A stretch of 64,000 nt of DNA from Agarophyton chilense (GCA_030374765.1 JARGXX010000080.1:2108001-2172000), one strand, 5' to 3'; counted from the first letter of the stretch, positions 53,262 to 64,000 are shown. Numbers and translations: made by a program. The notes: generated by a model not told the origin, from the letters alone.

Positions 53262-53337
53262 ACGCCGAGCTTCTTACAGCTGTCCGTCGTGTCCATTTGT
53301 CCACGTGTAGTATCTATGTAGATTGAAGGAGAAAAAC

Positions 53338-53435
53338 AGTCCTGAGAGAGTTCTCCAATCAATCCGCAACAACACACACAAACAGCAAAACACCAACAAA
53401 CAGCACCAACGACTTCTTTTACCTCTCTCAGGACT
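53338..53435. repeat. 13-bp inverted repeat near the 5' side of DIRS element B
   Basis: AGTCCTGAGAGAG (53,338-53,350) and its exact complement CTCTCTCAGGACT (53,423-53,435) enclose about 72 A/C-rich bases. It could be a terminal or leader hairpin of the element. Confidence 0.7.
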
Positions 53436-56219
53436 CACCCACACAGAGAAGATAAAAATTCTTCTCCGCAGCCCAGCCAGAATATTGAGAAAATTCCAAA
53501 ATCCTGACCAGAACTGCAAAATTTGAATTCTTTCGCTTACTAGCGTCAGAAATCGTGAGTGAAAACAACTGCTTAATAGCATCTGATTTCACACCAACCA
53601 AGGATCACTCCTTGACTTTCTCTATTAGCCAGTTAATACCGCCCGGCTGGCACCGCGAGGAGGTAGAGATAAGATTCAAACCGACCATGTAGAGGCGTCT
53701 TGGATTGTTTCACTCGGAAATGAAATTACCTACGCATTCGCTCGGTAATAAAACATTATCATTCCGGGTTTGAATCGTATTAATCCGTTGGATTTGAGCA
53801 CAGCTGACACCTCTTATCGTTCGTGTACTTTTCGCTTCGATGGACCTTCCACCCGCACAAATAGTTATTTCCGGTATTCAGGGTCAGCCAGGCGAAATCA
53901 AAACCACACCTCTTCCACAAGCTACACAGAGCCCAAGTTCAAGTGCAATCTCGGTCGCTATGCGCTAAACATTGAGTCCTCCTGCTTACCGATCGCAGCA
54001 TGCTCATGTTTTCTTCTCGAGGCTCTTTATTCAGACTGGCTTGAGAATGAAGCGTGTTTGGCGCACTTGTGACTCAGATGTTGCAGTGGCCGCTGTTTAT
54101 CCCTACCACATGGCCCTGATTCTTTCCATTCTTTTCAGTGTGTTTTCATTTTTTTCAGCAGCTTTTGTACAGAACGAACAAATGTTGCTTTTAAACATCA
54201 GGTAAATGGTCAAAAGCAAAAGTGTATTTTTATACTCTCTTCTTTCTCCCTCTGGGAACTTATAGCATGTCAGGAGTGGTCAGCTGTCATTCATGGTCAA
54301 AAAACCATGCTCAACATGAACTCCGCATGGCTTCTATGTTTCATTCCGACTCTTGCAAAGCATGTCTCTTCACATGCAGAGAAGGAAGATTTGAATTGAG
54401 CTCAAGAAACTAAGGTCTTTCGCAAAAAGCTTAGTACTCTTCTCCAACTCTGCACATGCTAAAACGGACGTTTTGATAAAGATGCAGTTTTCGTTTTGTA
54501 TCACTGTTATTCCCTCGCCCAAAACTTTTTGAGTTCCTACGACATGTCGTAATGTAGCTTCGGTAGGTACTTCACCGTGACCTTTCGAGAATGGAAAGCT
54601 AAATGGGCCGGCGTGGTTTGTGAAGATCAAATGCTTGTGTGAGTTTTCCGTGAGACATTGAAAAACGCTTGCCGACATGTTTCGCACGAACGGGCTTGAT
54701 TGCTCATGATTAAGTGTGCAGATTCTGACGCTAGGTCGATGCGCCCAGCTGATGTGTAGGGGTTTCGTCCCGTCATGGCACCGCAAAAATCACTTAAAAC
54801 ACAATTTGGTATAACAAACGGTGTTTCTCAAAACAAACAATCACCCGGCATCTGTACCTCAGTCGAATTTTTATCGATTTACCTCTCTGTTATAATGGCC
54901 AGTTTTCTCCGTCCGCCTTTATCCCCGCAATCATTTCGCTAATCGTTGAATTTGATATACGTTCTGAAATTGCTCACGTTGTATTCCATCATTATTATCA
55001 ATGTACAGCATTGTAATGCTGGAATATTCAGTTAGTATGTACGTTACGCACTCTGTCGACTTCTGTCAATGAGAGACTGAGTAGAAAAACTTAAAATAAA
55101 AACGAAAGTTTATTGCCACATTTAGGGTGCTTGCCGAAATTCTAATCGCTCATAATTCGTTAGGATCTTTTTTTCGCGTCTCTTCTCACAAAGATCTCTA
55201 ACATTATGGCGCACTCTGCTTTTCAACACACATTTTAATAGAAATACTCTTCTCCTGAAGAACGAAAATTCACACAAGAGCAGAGACATCCGGCGCCATA
55301 GCGATATCACTTGAACGGGTTCCCAGGATTCCAATATCCCAGATCATAACCCATGGTCGATAACCACGACTTCCACAGGTTAGCAGATGCAGAAGAAGCA
55401 GGGGATGTCGCCTCCAAAGGCAGTAAGCCTTTCAACTCTCGGGGACTGCATATTAGCGGTGAAGATCGATTCTCTTCTCTTTCCGGATTCAAAATAGCTT
55501 CGAAAGAATCAAGTTTTGAAAAGATGGAATGGAATAGGGCTCTAGCCGATTTTTTCCATCCCAGCAATCTTCAATAAGCAGCTTAAATAGAACTCGGTAT
55601 TCTTAAGCTGTACGTGTCATAAATTTCCTCGTGTTTTGCGTAACTGATACCGTTTGGAAACAATTAGAAAGCAGTGCGTAACTCATAATCGTTGTGATGA
55701 CCAAATAATTGACTTTCACCGAAATCACAAATCATAACTGTGGCATTTAATCCTTTGTCCTCCTAAAGCTAAGCAACACTCTGGATGACTTCAAATCTCG
55801 ATGACGAATGCTTGGGCGGCTTTCATGGCAGTATAACATGCTACGAGAAGTTCTAAGTGCAAAACTAACAGCACCATACGGAGCTAGGCAATGCCCACGG
55901 GCACCATGCAAGTATTTTTAATGAGTGCCGCCGGTAAATAGCTACTCTGCACCTGCAAAAGTTTTATGTTTAAATCAAGTAGCTTATGAAAAACGTTGCA
56001 GAGAACGGGTTCTATTGGTTGGCACTCCCATCCTACATATGCACCCGCTCCTAGCCACCTCCTGGAGGTACATTTTCCAAAACGCCTCGGGCCTTGTGGT
56101 GCCGCTGCAAAACGAACATCGTCCCAATCGTCAGCATTGTCCATAAACACTTCAAATATTCTTAGCGACTTGTAGAATGATATGCCTTTCATAGTTGGAT
56201 TCACATTAGCCATGAAATA
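53436..56219. other. Unassigned region with scattered short frames
   Basis: Frames worth noting: minus 54,786-54,370 (138 codons, no ATG at start; HVVGTQKVLGEGITVIQNEN), minus 55,567-55,307 (NLWKSWLSTMGYDLGYW) overlapped by plus 55,353-55,577, and minus 56,213-55,884 (109 codons from ATG; FMDNADDWDDVRFAAAPQGP). None matches a family I know. The last lies just downstream of the Derlin pseudogene and could be its decayed 3' part or a separate gene. Confidence 0.3.
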
Positions 56220-56690
56220 CTACAAATGTCCTGCTATAATTCCGTTATAACTGTACCCAAGGCAACTACGACGCACGGAAGTTAGGAACGCCCGAAAAGC
56301 CAACATCCTGCCTATAATTTGGCCGGCTCCACACGTAAACCATCATAAAGATATGACTGGGTCCGAGAAAGTCGATAGTAGTAAAAGGTGACATGAGCAC
56401 AAGTCGCGCGGTTCCACAGATGATCATATATAGAAAGTCGGCAATCCGTCCCCTGAAGGAGTTAGTTCCAAGCATCTTGGAGTAGCGGTATAGGAAGAAC
56501 ATATGGAAAAGTAAGTCTAGCTCGAAGTTGCCCAAGTACAGAAAGTTGGCGAACACGCATCATATGTGAGCCTTCTAGAGACCAAGGACCCATTTTGGAT
56601 ATAGTTTGGGAGAAGTGACTACCTCAAGAGCCACGGAAACAGTGGTAAGACCCGATAGAAATATTTTGGAACCTGTAACACGAGAGATTC
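56220..56690 (-). pseudogene. Derlin (Der1-like) pseudogene
   Basis: One minus-strand frame reads GSKIFLSGLTTVSVALEVV, PKLYPKWVLGL, stop, KAHI, stop, CVFANFLYLGNF, ELDLLFHMFFLYRYSKML, FRGRIADFLYMII, FMMVYVWSRPN, VGFSGVPNFRAS, stop, LPWVQL. This follows Derlins closely: VTR-like start, LEVVxPxKLYxxW, NFLYxG, F-x2-D-x2-F, RYS, GRxADxLxM, YVW-x-R and FxAxYLPW. Derlins are ER membrane proteins of ER-associated degradation. Stops: TAG 56,575, TGA 56,560 (normally Trp in Derlins), TAG 56,266 (normally Tyr) and TAA 56,245. No frameshift was seen before 56,245. A TCTCTCGTGTTACAG acceptor-like sequence at the left of the frame suggests an exon border near 56,673. Confidence 0.78.
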
Positions 56691-58549
56691 AGTTTCATTA
56701 TTCTTCAACAAGCAAAATGTTTTGTTGGTGATTGTCGAGAAGTCTTTTTGCAGGACGTTTATGCATATAACACATATCTTCTTCAAAATAGACATCAGGA
56801 AACGACCGTAAGGCTGATCTGGAAGTCATTAATAATTCCACGGCGGATGTTAGAGAGCTTCCGGGTACCACAAAGCCGAAGCAGAAGAGTCTGTTATATC
56901 GGCTCGGGCGCTGAGAAGCAAGTTGGCTATCCAGAAAAACGCCTATGTCAGCGCGTTATTGACAGAATGCTGAAGCTCATGAAGGATACCAAAAGGATAC
57001 GGGTTGAAAGAATTGTCATTGGATGAAAAATACTCATTCAAAAAGCAGAATTCCAAACCCTACGTACTGAGTGCACTATTCAATATTTGCCATTCAAGAG
57101 AAGTGCTCGCGCATATTCCCGTGACTCCTTGGAAGGACGAAGAGGTTTAGGGGTTTTACTTGAAGATTTTGAGCGTTGGTCTCCGTCCTTACTCGCTTTC
57201 TTGCACAATCATCTCTTCTACTCCAATCTCTGATTCCGATATCTCAATATCATCAACGTTTGTTTGACGTCTGTCGTATCCCAGTTGCGGGTCTGGTTTC
57301 GATTTGAAAGCTTCTATTTCCGAGTTAGAACCATAATCGTAACCAATTCTTCCTCGCATTTGATCGTCGTTCTCCAATGCACAGTCAGAGCCTTTGGATT
57401 TGGAATCTGTGTCTCCCGATACGCAATGATGGCGAAACACAGCTTTCCTAGGTTTAAGTTTGGGCGGAGATGTTCGACGATTGGTTTGCAATACATCAAG
57501 AGCTTCTTATCTAGAGCATTTGGCAGGTGGAGCTGACCTAACAAGACCCATTTTGCGAGTTATCGACGTCTTCTCATTTTGGAGGACTTCAAATTGCTTT
57601 TTGCTAATGCCGGGAAGCCTTTGTAGTATTTCGTTCATTCACCATCTGAACATGGGTAACACTTCTAATTCTATAAGATACATCTCCATCCTCAGCAACG
57701 CTTCTTTGTTGACAGTTAATGATGTGATAGCCTTGCTACTGCTTATTACCCTCTCTAGTGCTGTTCACAAGAGACGGGCTTGTAAAATCTCGAGAAGTGT
57801 ATGGGAAATCAACACTTTCCCAAGAGAGATGGTCAGTGCCTGAGTTCAGCTCCGATGAGTTACTATTCGTCCCCTTATTCTTCGCTGTGTCTTCCTTCAT
57901 GGTTGTTCCCCCTTCTTTGCCGCCATTTACGTCGCTTCTGCGCTGCACGGCTTCTTTGATGAACTCATTCTAGAGCCAATTACTCTGCGCAGCATTGAAG
58001 ACGGGATGAAGACCTCCCAACTTCCTCTTCAGAACCAAAATCTGTGAGGAACTCTCGTTTCCAGCAGAGCTGTAAATACGAGATCCCCCTTCTAATTCTA
58101 CATTCTGATACAGATGCCGGCGAATGTCCTACCTGTGGTGGTCGTAAACGCCACAGATGTACCATGTGCAAGCGAATGACTCTCGCCTTCGTTCCGTCCT
58201 AGCCCTTTTACAGTTTGCTTTGCGGCGATGGCTCCTTTATCGGTTTAAGCGACTTCAGCACTCGATTGTCATAAGCAATACTCATAAAAGACTCGAGAAT
58301 GTCATTTTGGGTGAATGTGACAGTTTTGATTTTCAATGGCGAGATCAAAAACCAAAAATGCGAAATACTAATGGGTTTGCATGGAAGTACCCGTTTTTTC
58401 CCGAGTTGACCACGCAAACCGAAATCTAGCTCGAAATAGACGTTAGCCACCCAAACGTAATGACTTTTCGCTGGCTTAGGAACAATAATTAGTTATTGGT
58501 CTCGTTTTGGGAGTTAACGTATTTCAGCTCAAAGAGAAAACCAAATGCC
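56691..58549. other. Unassigned region; one Cys-rich coding trace
   Basis: A plus-strand frame ending at about 58,200 has CPTCGGRKRHRCTMCKR (58,125-58,169), spacing CX2CX7CX2C, close to the Cys-rich tail of the piggyBac transposase at 6.1 kb (CX2CX9CX2C). On the other strand 57,491-57,189 is an acidic frame (NVDDIEISESEIGVEEM). They might be parts of transposon relics, but strands disagree and no catalytic motif is seen. Confidence 0.3.
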
Positions 58550-61250
58550 TTTTTGTAGTTTGGACAAGAGCCGTGGGCATGCCCTTATAGCTCCCATTCT
58601 GAATGTTTCAAACTATCGGCATGATACAGTATGCTAAGGATTGTAAGAAACGTCAGGTAGAGTGGGAACCGCTCGTAGTTTCGAAGTACAATACGAAGAA
58701 ATCAGGCTTTTGAAGCAGGAAGTAGAAGGAAAATCGTACAACCACGACACTTTCCAACTCTTCTGACTAAATACTACGCAAGGTACAGAAAAGCAGAGAA
58801 AATTCACAAAAGAAAAGCCTTCTAAAAAATGATTTTCAACAAGAGTTCAACGAATCCTATTATTAGGTGGTAAGTATCATTCAAAACTTGCCTGCCGATG
58901 AAACATCTATAATTAAATGCATTAGTTTAAGATTTTTAACATCTGCTTCAAGCAGATATAGGCGCGTACATACCACATGAGAAAGTGAAACGAGTACTCT
59001 GTGACAAAGGTAGTCCGAGGTCTACATGAGCTTTTCCGTTTCGGAAATTAAACCCACTATTACGAACCATCTCTAGTACTTGTTAACGTAGCCTAACACT
59101 TGACCATAACGAATCCAGCTAAATGTGTCAAAAATTCTTCCAGCTCCAGCCGAGTTCGGTTGGATTTTCATATTTTCTTTTTCGGGTACTTTTGGCACCC
59201 CTCCAGAGCCCTGCCTATTACTTTCAAAGATTTAGTATCACATTCGTATGTGTTTACGCCATGGCACTAGTCGAAGTTTTCTTCAAGTCACTCCATTTTA
59301 CGAAAGAGGTCTGCGTATACAGTCCACACTATGTACCATTATCTTCGATTATTGGCCTTTTAGCCCGCTTTCCGCTCTCCGGATGTTCGAGCTCTACCGG
59401 CTCTGCGCTTAAGCTCAGGTACACCCCATAGCTTCGATCTTGGTCCTGGGAGTTTTCTTTTACCGTAGCAGTGGATCCTATTAGTAGTCTCCAAACTTTG
59501 AAGCAGTGGGCTGCACTGCCCGCATCGCTCTAGTAACAAGAAATCGGGACAGATACTCGGAACCGGTGGAATCGCTCACTTCTTATCAAGTAACGAATCA
59601 CTTGTGGCTGTTGCTGAATTCGTTAAAGGTGGACACATTGTTCATATGAGAGGGTAACCATTAGTTTCGCATCTTCACACAAGTTGGGTCTAGCCATCTG
59701 AAGAGCAGAAGCCAGTAAAGTATTCGTCGCTCAGGTCCTACGAAACCATCCTCGAAGCAGTGGTTTGGTTCCTCAGTGGACGCAGGAGAGCGGCCCGAGC
59801 GGTTTGCGATGTCTTGCTCACTCTGTAAGTAATTGACGGGATCCAGGGCGAGTCCCAGCTGTTTTCGTGGAAGTAGTCGTGTCCTTGAAAAAGTCACAGT
59901 CGCCTCCACCGGCTTTGGAACCTAGGAAAATGATGGCCTGTACATCACAGTGCTCCGTCGTAATTGTGAGTTGAGCATTTCATGTCTACGCATGGTTGCT
60001 TGTGCATCGTGACCTTGGAATCACAGACTGCTGCTGTAATCGTAATCTTTAAACATTTACACAGTGCGCAGCCAGATTTCGTCTGGCATATCGACTGAGA
60101 ACAGGTTGCGAGGTTACATAAAAATTGCATCACGATCTAACTAAGGGGTTAAGGATATGACCAATGTCTTACACAGCTTCATTTTAGATGCACAGAAACT
60201 TCTAGCTCGACTTCATCGTCGTTTCGAGCGCTTTTTATGGGCAGTATATATGCAGAACTGCTTCTAAACCATTTTTGCGAGAATAGAAAAGAGTCCCTTA
60301 TCAAAATGGTCATTCGAAGAAGCCGACTACACGATGCAGGGAGCCGAAGCTCGCCTGTCATTCGAAGAAGCTGACTACACGATGCAGGGAGCAGAAGTTC
60401 GCCTGTCATTCAAATGTATGGTGGTGGAGTGAGGAGCATAACAGTTCTACGACATATAATTCTGATTATTTAAGTAAGTCGAATGACAACGAGAATGATG
60501 ATGATCATGGAAAGTTTATATCTCGGAAGAAGAACACATTTTTGTAGTCACTGCAGAAAGAAGTTGTATCTCAAAAATAACTAGAGAACCTCATATGACT
60601 ATAGCCATTTTATATAGCAGTCCTGGCTTTTAGATACAAATTTTTAAAGTTATAGAGCAGGAAGCGCTTAGAGCAGACACACCTGTGGCAGCTACAGAAT
60701 TATTCTTTCGGAGCAGTAAAATGCCTTCAAATGCGATGCAACAGAAGAACCTTGATCTTTTGAATTCAATTCGGAATGCAAATGAATGATACGCTGAATA
60801 TCTAGTTCAAGGCATACCGAAGCTTTTGTCCCCCCGGAATTTTTCACTCGGAAGAGAAGAGGATTGCCTTGTAAATAGACACGTTTGAGAGTAGCTCTAA
60901 CTCATTTGTAGCTAGATATCGAAAGAGGTAGTGAAGACTCTTTTCCTTGTAGTTGCATTAGTTTTTACAAGTTTTAGGAGGGACGGCAAAAGAATGTGGC
61001 ATTTCCCGTCGCTGAAAGGCCTTCATTATCTCTTTTATAAAAATTATTCTTCGTATAGTGTAGCTTACCCAATGAGTTCCTACATAGATGCCTTGAAAGC
61101 ACTATGCTCAGAGCCAACTCCCGAAAGATTAATGCCTCTACCGTCACATCCTCAATCTTTTATCCCCGGAGATAAAATTCGCACTCAATAGACCAAATCT
61201 GAAGATCTTGTAACAATGATGCCCGTAACCGTGTTGATTTCATTACAGGG
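58550..61250 (+). repeat. Repeat family X, copy 2 (unrecognised, coding-like)
   Basis: Collinear, inverted counterpart of 31,750-34,230. Landmarks: AACTATCGGCATGATACAGTA (58,612), CAGCTAAATGTGTCAAAAA (59,117), CTCCATTTTACGA (59,292), GAACCATCTCTAG (59,065) and GCATTTCCCG (near 61,000). Protein-like blocks kept in both copies include QYAKDCKKRQVEWEPLVVSK, CQKFFQLQPSSVGFSYFLFR and LTSYQVTNHLWLLLNS. The boundaries are not defined, and the element may extend into the frames at 61.2-63.1 kb. Confidence 0.7.
60309..60404 (+). repeat. Two 48-bp tandem repeats inside repeat X copy 2
   Basis: The unit starts GTCATTCGAAGAAG and spans 60,309-60,356 and 60,357-60,404 with four differences; a partial third unit follows. 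Because 48 is a multiple of three, one frame holds a 16-residue repeat (SFEEADYTMQGAEARL). The other copy of repeat X has a single unit near 32,600. Confidence 0.9.
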
Positions 61251-61590
61251 TCCCACGTTTTTAGATATTTCGCACATAGAATCGCCTGAGAGGGAAGATT
61301 CAGTTGATGACGTAGATAGTTGGTTTTTTCTGTGCACCTATGGTTCTCGATATCTCAAATGCTTCTTGACTCGATACTGTCATCATATCTCAACATCTCC
61401 TGAAATCTTTCTAGTTGTGGACCATCTTCAAAAAGCTATTGAATTAAACCAAATCTGCAAAGGTACGATTTCAGGGGAAAAAACTGGGCAACTGCTCTAT
61501 GTTTCATGGCTTTCTGTCTTGAAACCTTGTTACCTGGAATGCTGTGATATCTGGTACCGGAATATCAGACATACTCTAATATACTCATGA
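60910..61590 (+). pseudogene. Repeat X-encoded protein, one in-frame TAG
   Basis: One frame of about 225 codons, interrupted only by TAG at 61,189. It reads KEVVKTLFLVVALVFTSFRR, MWHFPSLKGLHYLFYKNYSS, YIDALKALCSEPTPERLMPL, then after the stop TVLISLQGPTFLDISHIESP, VDSWFFLCTYGSRYLKCFL and IFLVVDHLQKAIELNQICKG. The part before the stop aligns with a more decayed frame in the copy at 31.9-32.0 kb, so it is real coding sequence. A GTAACC...TTACAG stretch at 61,225-61,248 could be a short intron. Function unknown. Confidence 0.4.
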
Positions 61591-61599
61591 TATAGGACT

Positions 61600-62091
61600 G
61601 CCCAGTGAAGCTCGATTATGTCCTAAAAGCGGGCGAAATATGGTCCTAAGCTGTGCGTTGCTTGCTAAACGTGTCCTGCACTCAGCCAAAAAAATTGCTA
61701 TTTCGGGTTCTCCCTTTTTTTTAAGTTCTTAATAACGATCAAATGGTCGCCCAAATTTAGTTAATGTCATTCGATGGTCCTATATGCGATCCTTTTGTGG
61801 ACGACCGGAAAACTTTTGTACATGTTTGGTCCAGTTCCAAGTTTTTTTGAAAAATCGTGATCCTTGCCCAACATTTTGAACGCATTTTTCCCTTTAACAA
61901 GTCTACAGCGGTATTGTTTGGGCCATCTTTTTTTCATGTGCTCTTTGTAAGGAGGTTGATAACAACCGCGTTAACTGGGTTGTCATTTTGCACTTTTCTT
62001 TTTGCGCTATCAATGCACCTCCACTTCTCGTAAATATCACTGCGGCTTATTTGGTGCCAGGCATGTGTGTGTTGTGTCGTTACACTCAAAC
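61600..62091. other. No gene recognised
   Basis: AT-rich spacer between two coding-like segments; only short frames. Confidence 0.4.
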
Positions 62092-62598
62092 ATGGGCGAG
62101 AGTAATACTGGCAGTAATCAGGATGCCGAGGCACTGTTGTTTCATCGTGTTTACTTTGGCAAGTTTGACAGCGAAAACGCCCGAAAGCAATTCAAAACTT
62201 TTGTTGAACATAGGATTAACAAATCGATTCCACCTATGCTGCAGGTTCTAATTGACATATATCGTTTGTTTCTTGAGAAGTTACAATCATTCGTTGGATC
62301 AGGAGGCTTGGTGGAAAGAAAGATACTGGCGGTAGACTAGAAGGAGCTTAGAGATGACAACATTTCGGTATCGAGTGCTGGGTCTTTTGCATCCGACTCT
62401 TCGTCTCCGGAAGTCATGAAGCACATGATGCAACTGCTTTCCTGCGTTTCGGATAGCAAAAACGGTTTCAGGGCGAGAGCGTTTGCAAAACATTCAATAT
62501 CACGCATAGAGGAATGGAAGAGTGACATTGGCAAGTTCTTTAGCGACTTTGACCAGCTGAAGTGGGTTTACTTCGGACGATGTAAAAAGCGCCGTTGA
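62092..62598 (+). pseudogene. Unrecognised protein segment with one in-frame TAG
   Basis: ATG at 62,092 (MGESNTGSNQDAEALLFHRV) opens a frame of about 168 codons to TGA 62,598, interrupted only by TAG near 62,338. It is helical and charged: NARKQFKTFVEHRINKSIPP, LQVLIDIYRLFLEKLQSFVG, VMKHMMQLLSCVSDSKNGF and SRIEEWKSDIGKFFSDFDQL. Length, helix content and lack of motifs would suit a gag-like or structural protein. It may continue in the next segment after a frame change. Confidence 0.35.
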
Positions 62599-62600
62599 GG

Positions 62601-63119
62601 TAAAAGAGGTGGTCAGCACATGAAAACGAAGAAACGGTCTCATAACGGAGGGATGTTACTATTAACTGGCTTGGCGAAACGGTATATTTTGCCAGATCGG
62701 GATCTAATTGGGCTTGTTCATCACATGTGATGGGCGGAGAATTACTTGAGTTCCCCCATTTTTTAACCATTTCGGATATCACGGGCCTGCCCCTCTTCCT
62801 ACTGCCACGAAAGCTCTCGAGGAATAAGAAGCTATTGGCCGAAGCCCGGAGAATTACTTAGGCAGCTTCACAGGGAGGAAGACCCGAAGAGACTGCAACT
62901 AAAACACCTACTCCGATTATGGAGACCGAGACTAGATGCATAGAAGAGCCCCAGAGGAGGCCTGTTATTTTTTTTGGTGCTGGTCCGTTACAGAATGAGG
63001 GGATCTGCTTTTCAATCCTCTGAACTTGGGCCACCGAAAACAAGACCATTCGAGAGGCGAAGGATGACGCAAAGTCTGTAACGTTGTACTATCTGTACAA
63101 AGCCATCAAAGGTCTGTAA
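62601..63119 (+). pseudogene. Unrecognised coding-like segment, three in-frame stops
   Basis: One frame runs KRWSAHENEETVS, stop, DVTINWLGETVYFARSGSNW, ACSSHVMGGELLEFPHFLTI, SDITGLPLFLLPRKLSRNKK, stop, EPQRRPVIFFGAGPLQNEGI, stop, and ends KSVTLYYLYKAIKGL. Composition is clearly protein-like and there is no frameshift inside the segment. It follows the previous segment closely in another frame, so both may be exons of one gene. Family unknown. Confidence 0.35.
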
Positions 63120-64000
63120 GATAGATCCCGGATGGATAGAATCTGTCAAGTCATGGGGAACTATTTGTGCTGCAACTCAAAGATTGAAGTGATTTGAAAG
63201 GGATAGACATGGACACATACATTTCGTATGTGCAGTGCTGGCTAAGTTCGTGTAGTAAGAAGGAAGCGACTTAATTCTGTGAGAAGTTGAACACATTTTC
63301 AATGGACATGTCTTCGAGTTGTAAAAAAACCCCGTAAAACAAATGACAGTACCAAGAATGTCCTAAAAATGGCCGAAAACCCATCCAAAAACTTCACATT
63401 TTCATGTCCCGAGATCTGCCAGAACATGCTGAAATTTCAGCACAAAATGCCGTTTAAAATGTCCGGCAACATATTCAGCATGGCATAGTAGGTCCGAAAA
63501 GTGGGCAACAAGGCCCTTCTTCAAACATATGTCGAGCTACCTGGTAGATTTTCTGTGCATTTATCAGCCTTGGTAGCATCTACAAGAATGTGTCAAGATG
63601 TGGCCAGGTATTTTTCGAAGTAAATCTTCGGAAACTACCAAGGCAGTACCGCAACTGTTCGAGAATAGTACCGAAAATGTGCAAAATCTCACCGTGAGGC
63701 AGCCGGCACATGTTCTGTAGAGGCTTTAATTGTTGCCATTATAGTACAAAACCTATTCTATGGTAGATCACGCCTGGGTAAAGAACAGAAAATGTCATGC
63801 ACAAAGCACAAATCATGACCTTGAAGGCCACTAACATGGCCCGAAACTCCCAAAAGGGACCCATGAACACCCAAAGCGCGATGTACGCAAGTACATTAGA
63901 TTATGGTTTTTACATGTTAGAACTTCTATGTGATCCTGGGAAGAAGGCACGGTGGACGCCAGCACTAAAATGCTTGCGAGAGACTAAATCAATCCAGATA
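63120..64000. other. Noncoding tail with recurrent AAAATG-type words
   Basis: No open frame of note. From 63,340 words such as AAAATGGCC, AAAATGTCC, AAAATGTGC and CCGAAAA recur irregularly, which could be a strongly degenerate tandem repeat. Confidence 0.3.

Larger units (their letters stand above)
50297..53330 (-). mobile_element. DIRS element B: tyrosine-recombinase retrotransposon
   Basis: Reading the minus strand from 53.3 kb: a gag-like frame, a second small frame, RT, RNase H and tyrosine recombinase. RT and RNase H catalytic residues are all present. Damage seen: one frameshift and one TAA between RT and RNase H (about 51,597 and 51,540), and a deletion with frame change in the recombinase near 50,860. 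It is the same family as element A at 35-37.8 kb, in opposite orientation. Terminal inverted repeats or split direct repeats were not found. A 13-bp hairpin lies at its 5' side (53,338-53,435). Confidence 0.85.

Overview
This is eukaryotic nuclear DNA made mostly of transposable elements in different stages of decay, with a few host-type genes and pseudogenes between them. The evidence is chromodomain Ty3/gypsy retrotransposons, DIRS-type tyrosine-recombinase retroelements, a piggyBac-like DNA transposon, spliceosomal introns with a visible branch-point motif, and genes of eukaryote-only families (RBR ubiquitin ligase, Derlin, a GT77-like membrane glycosyltransferase). No bacterial operons, rRNA, tRNA or CRISPR arrays were seen. 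The host cannot be fixed from sequence alone. A repeat-rich alga, for example a red macroalga, would fit the GT77-like gene and the mix of elements, but this is a guess.

Layout, left to right. 1.4-4.9 kb: a very decayed Ty3/gypsy copy (element A). 5.5-8.35 kb: a piggyBac-like transposon with a broken transposase on the minus strand. 8,611-15,373: a complete LTR retrotransposon (element 2) with 914-bp LTRs, an ATCAG target-site duplication, a long gag and a chromodomain, but no reverse transcriptase. 16.15-16.65 kb: a short non-autonomous relative of the piggyBac element. 18.65-19.87 kb: an intact GT77-like gene in AT-rich DNA. 21.2-30.7 kb: a longer Ty3/gypsy element (B) with gag, protease, RT, RNase H, integrase and chromodomain, riddled with stop codons, followed by a long antisense reading frame. 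31.75-34.2 kb: one copy of an unrecognised repeat family (X). 35.1-37.8 kb: a decayed DIRS element. 38-41.5 kb: a third decayed Ty3 copy (C) of the A/B family. 43.2-48.9 kb: host-gene remnants (2-oxoglutarate oxygenase-like, RBR ligase) and a spliced locus with very short exons. 50.3-53.4 kb: a second, better preserved DIRS element on the minus strand. 56.2-56.7 kb: a Derlin pseudogene. 58.55-61.6 kb: the second copy of repeat X, inverted relative to the first. 62.0-63.1 kb: unrecognised coding-like sequence.

The elements share three features. Element 2 and element B have the same primer-binding site and both carry an antisense reading frame between the chromodomain and the 3' end, which is the best candidate here for an under-described gene. 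Many frames in element B and in the Derlin pseudogene are broken by in-frame stops with almost no frameshifts. Several lost catalytic or zinc-binding residues are explained by G:C to A:T transitions, as expected for deamination of methylated or otherwise targeted cytosines in silenced repeats.
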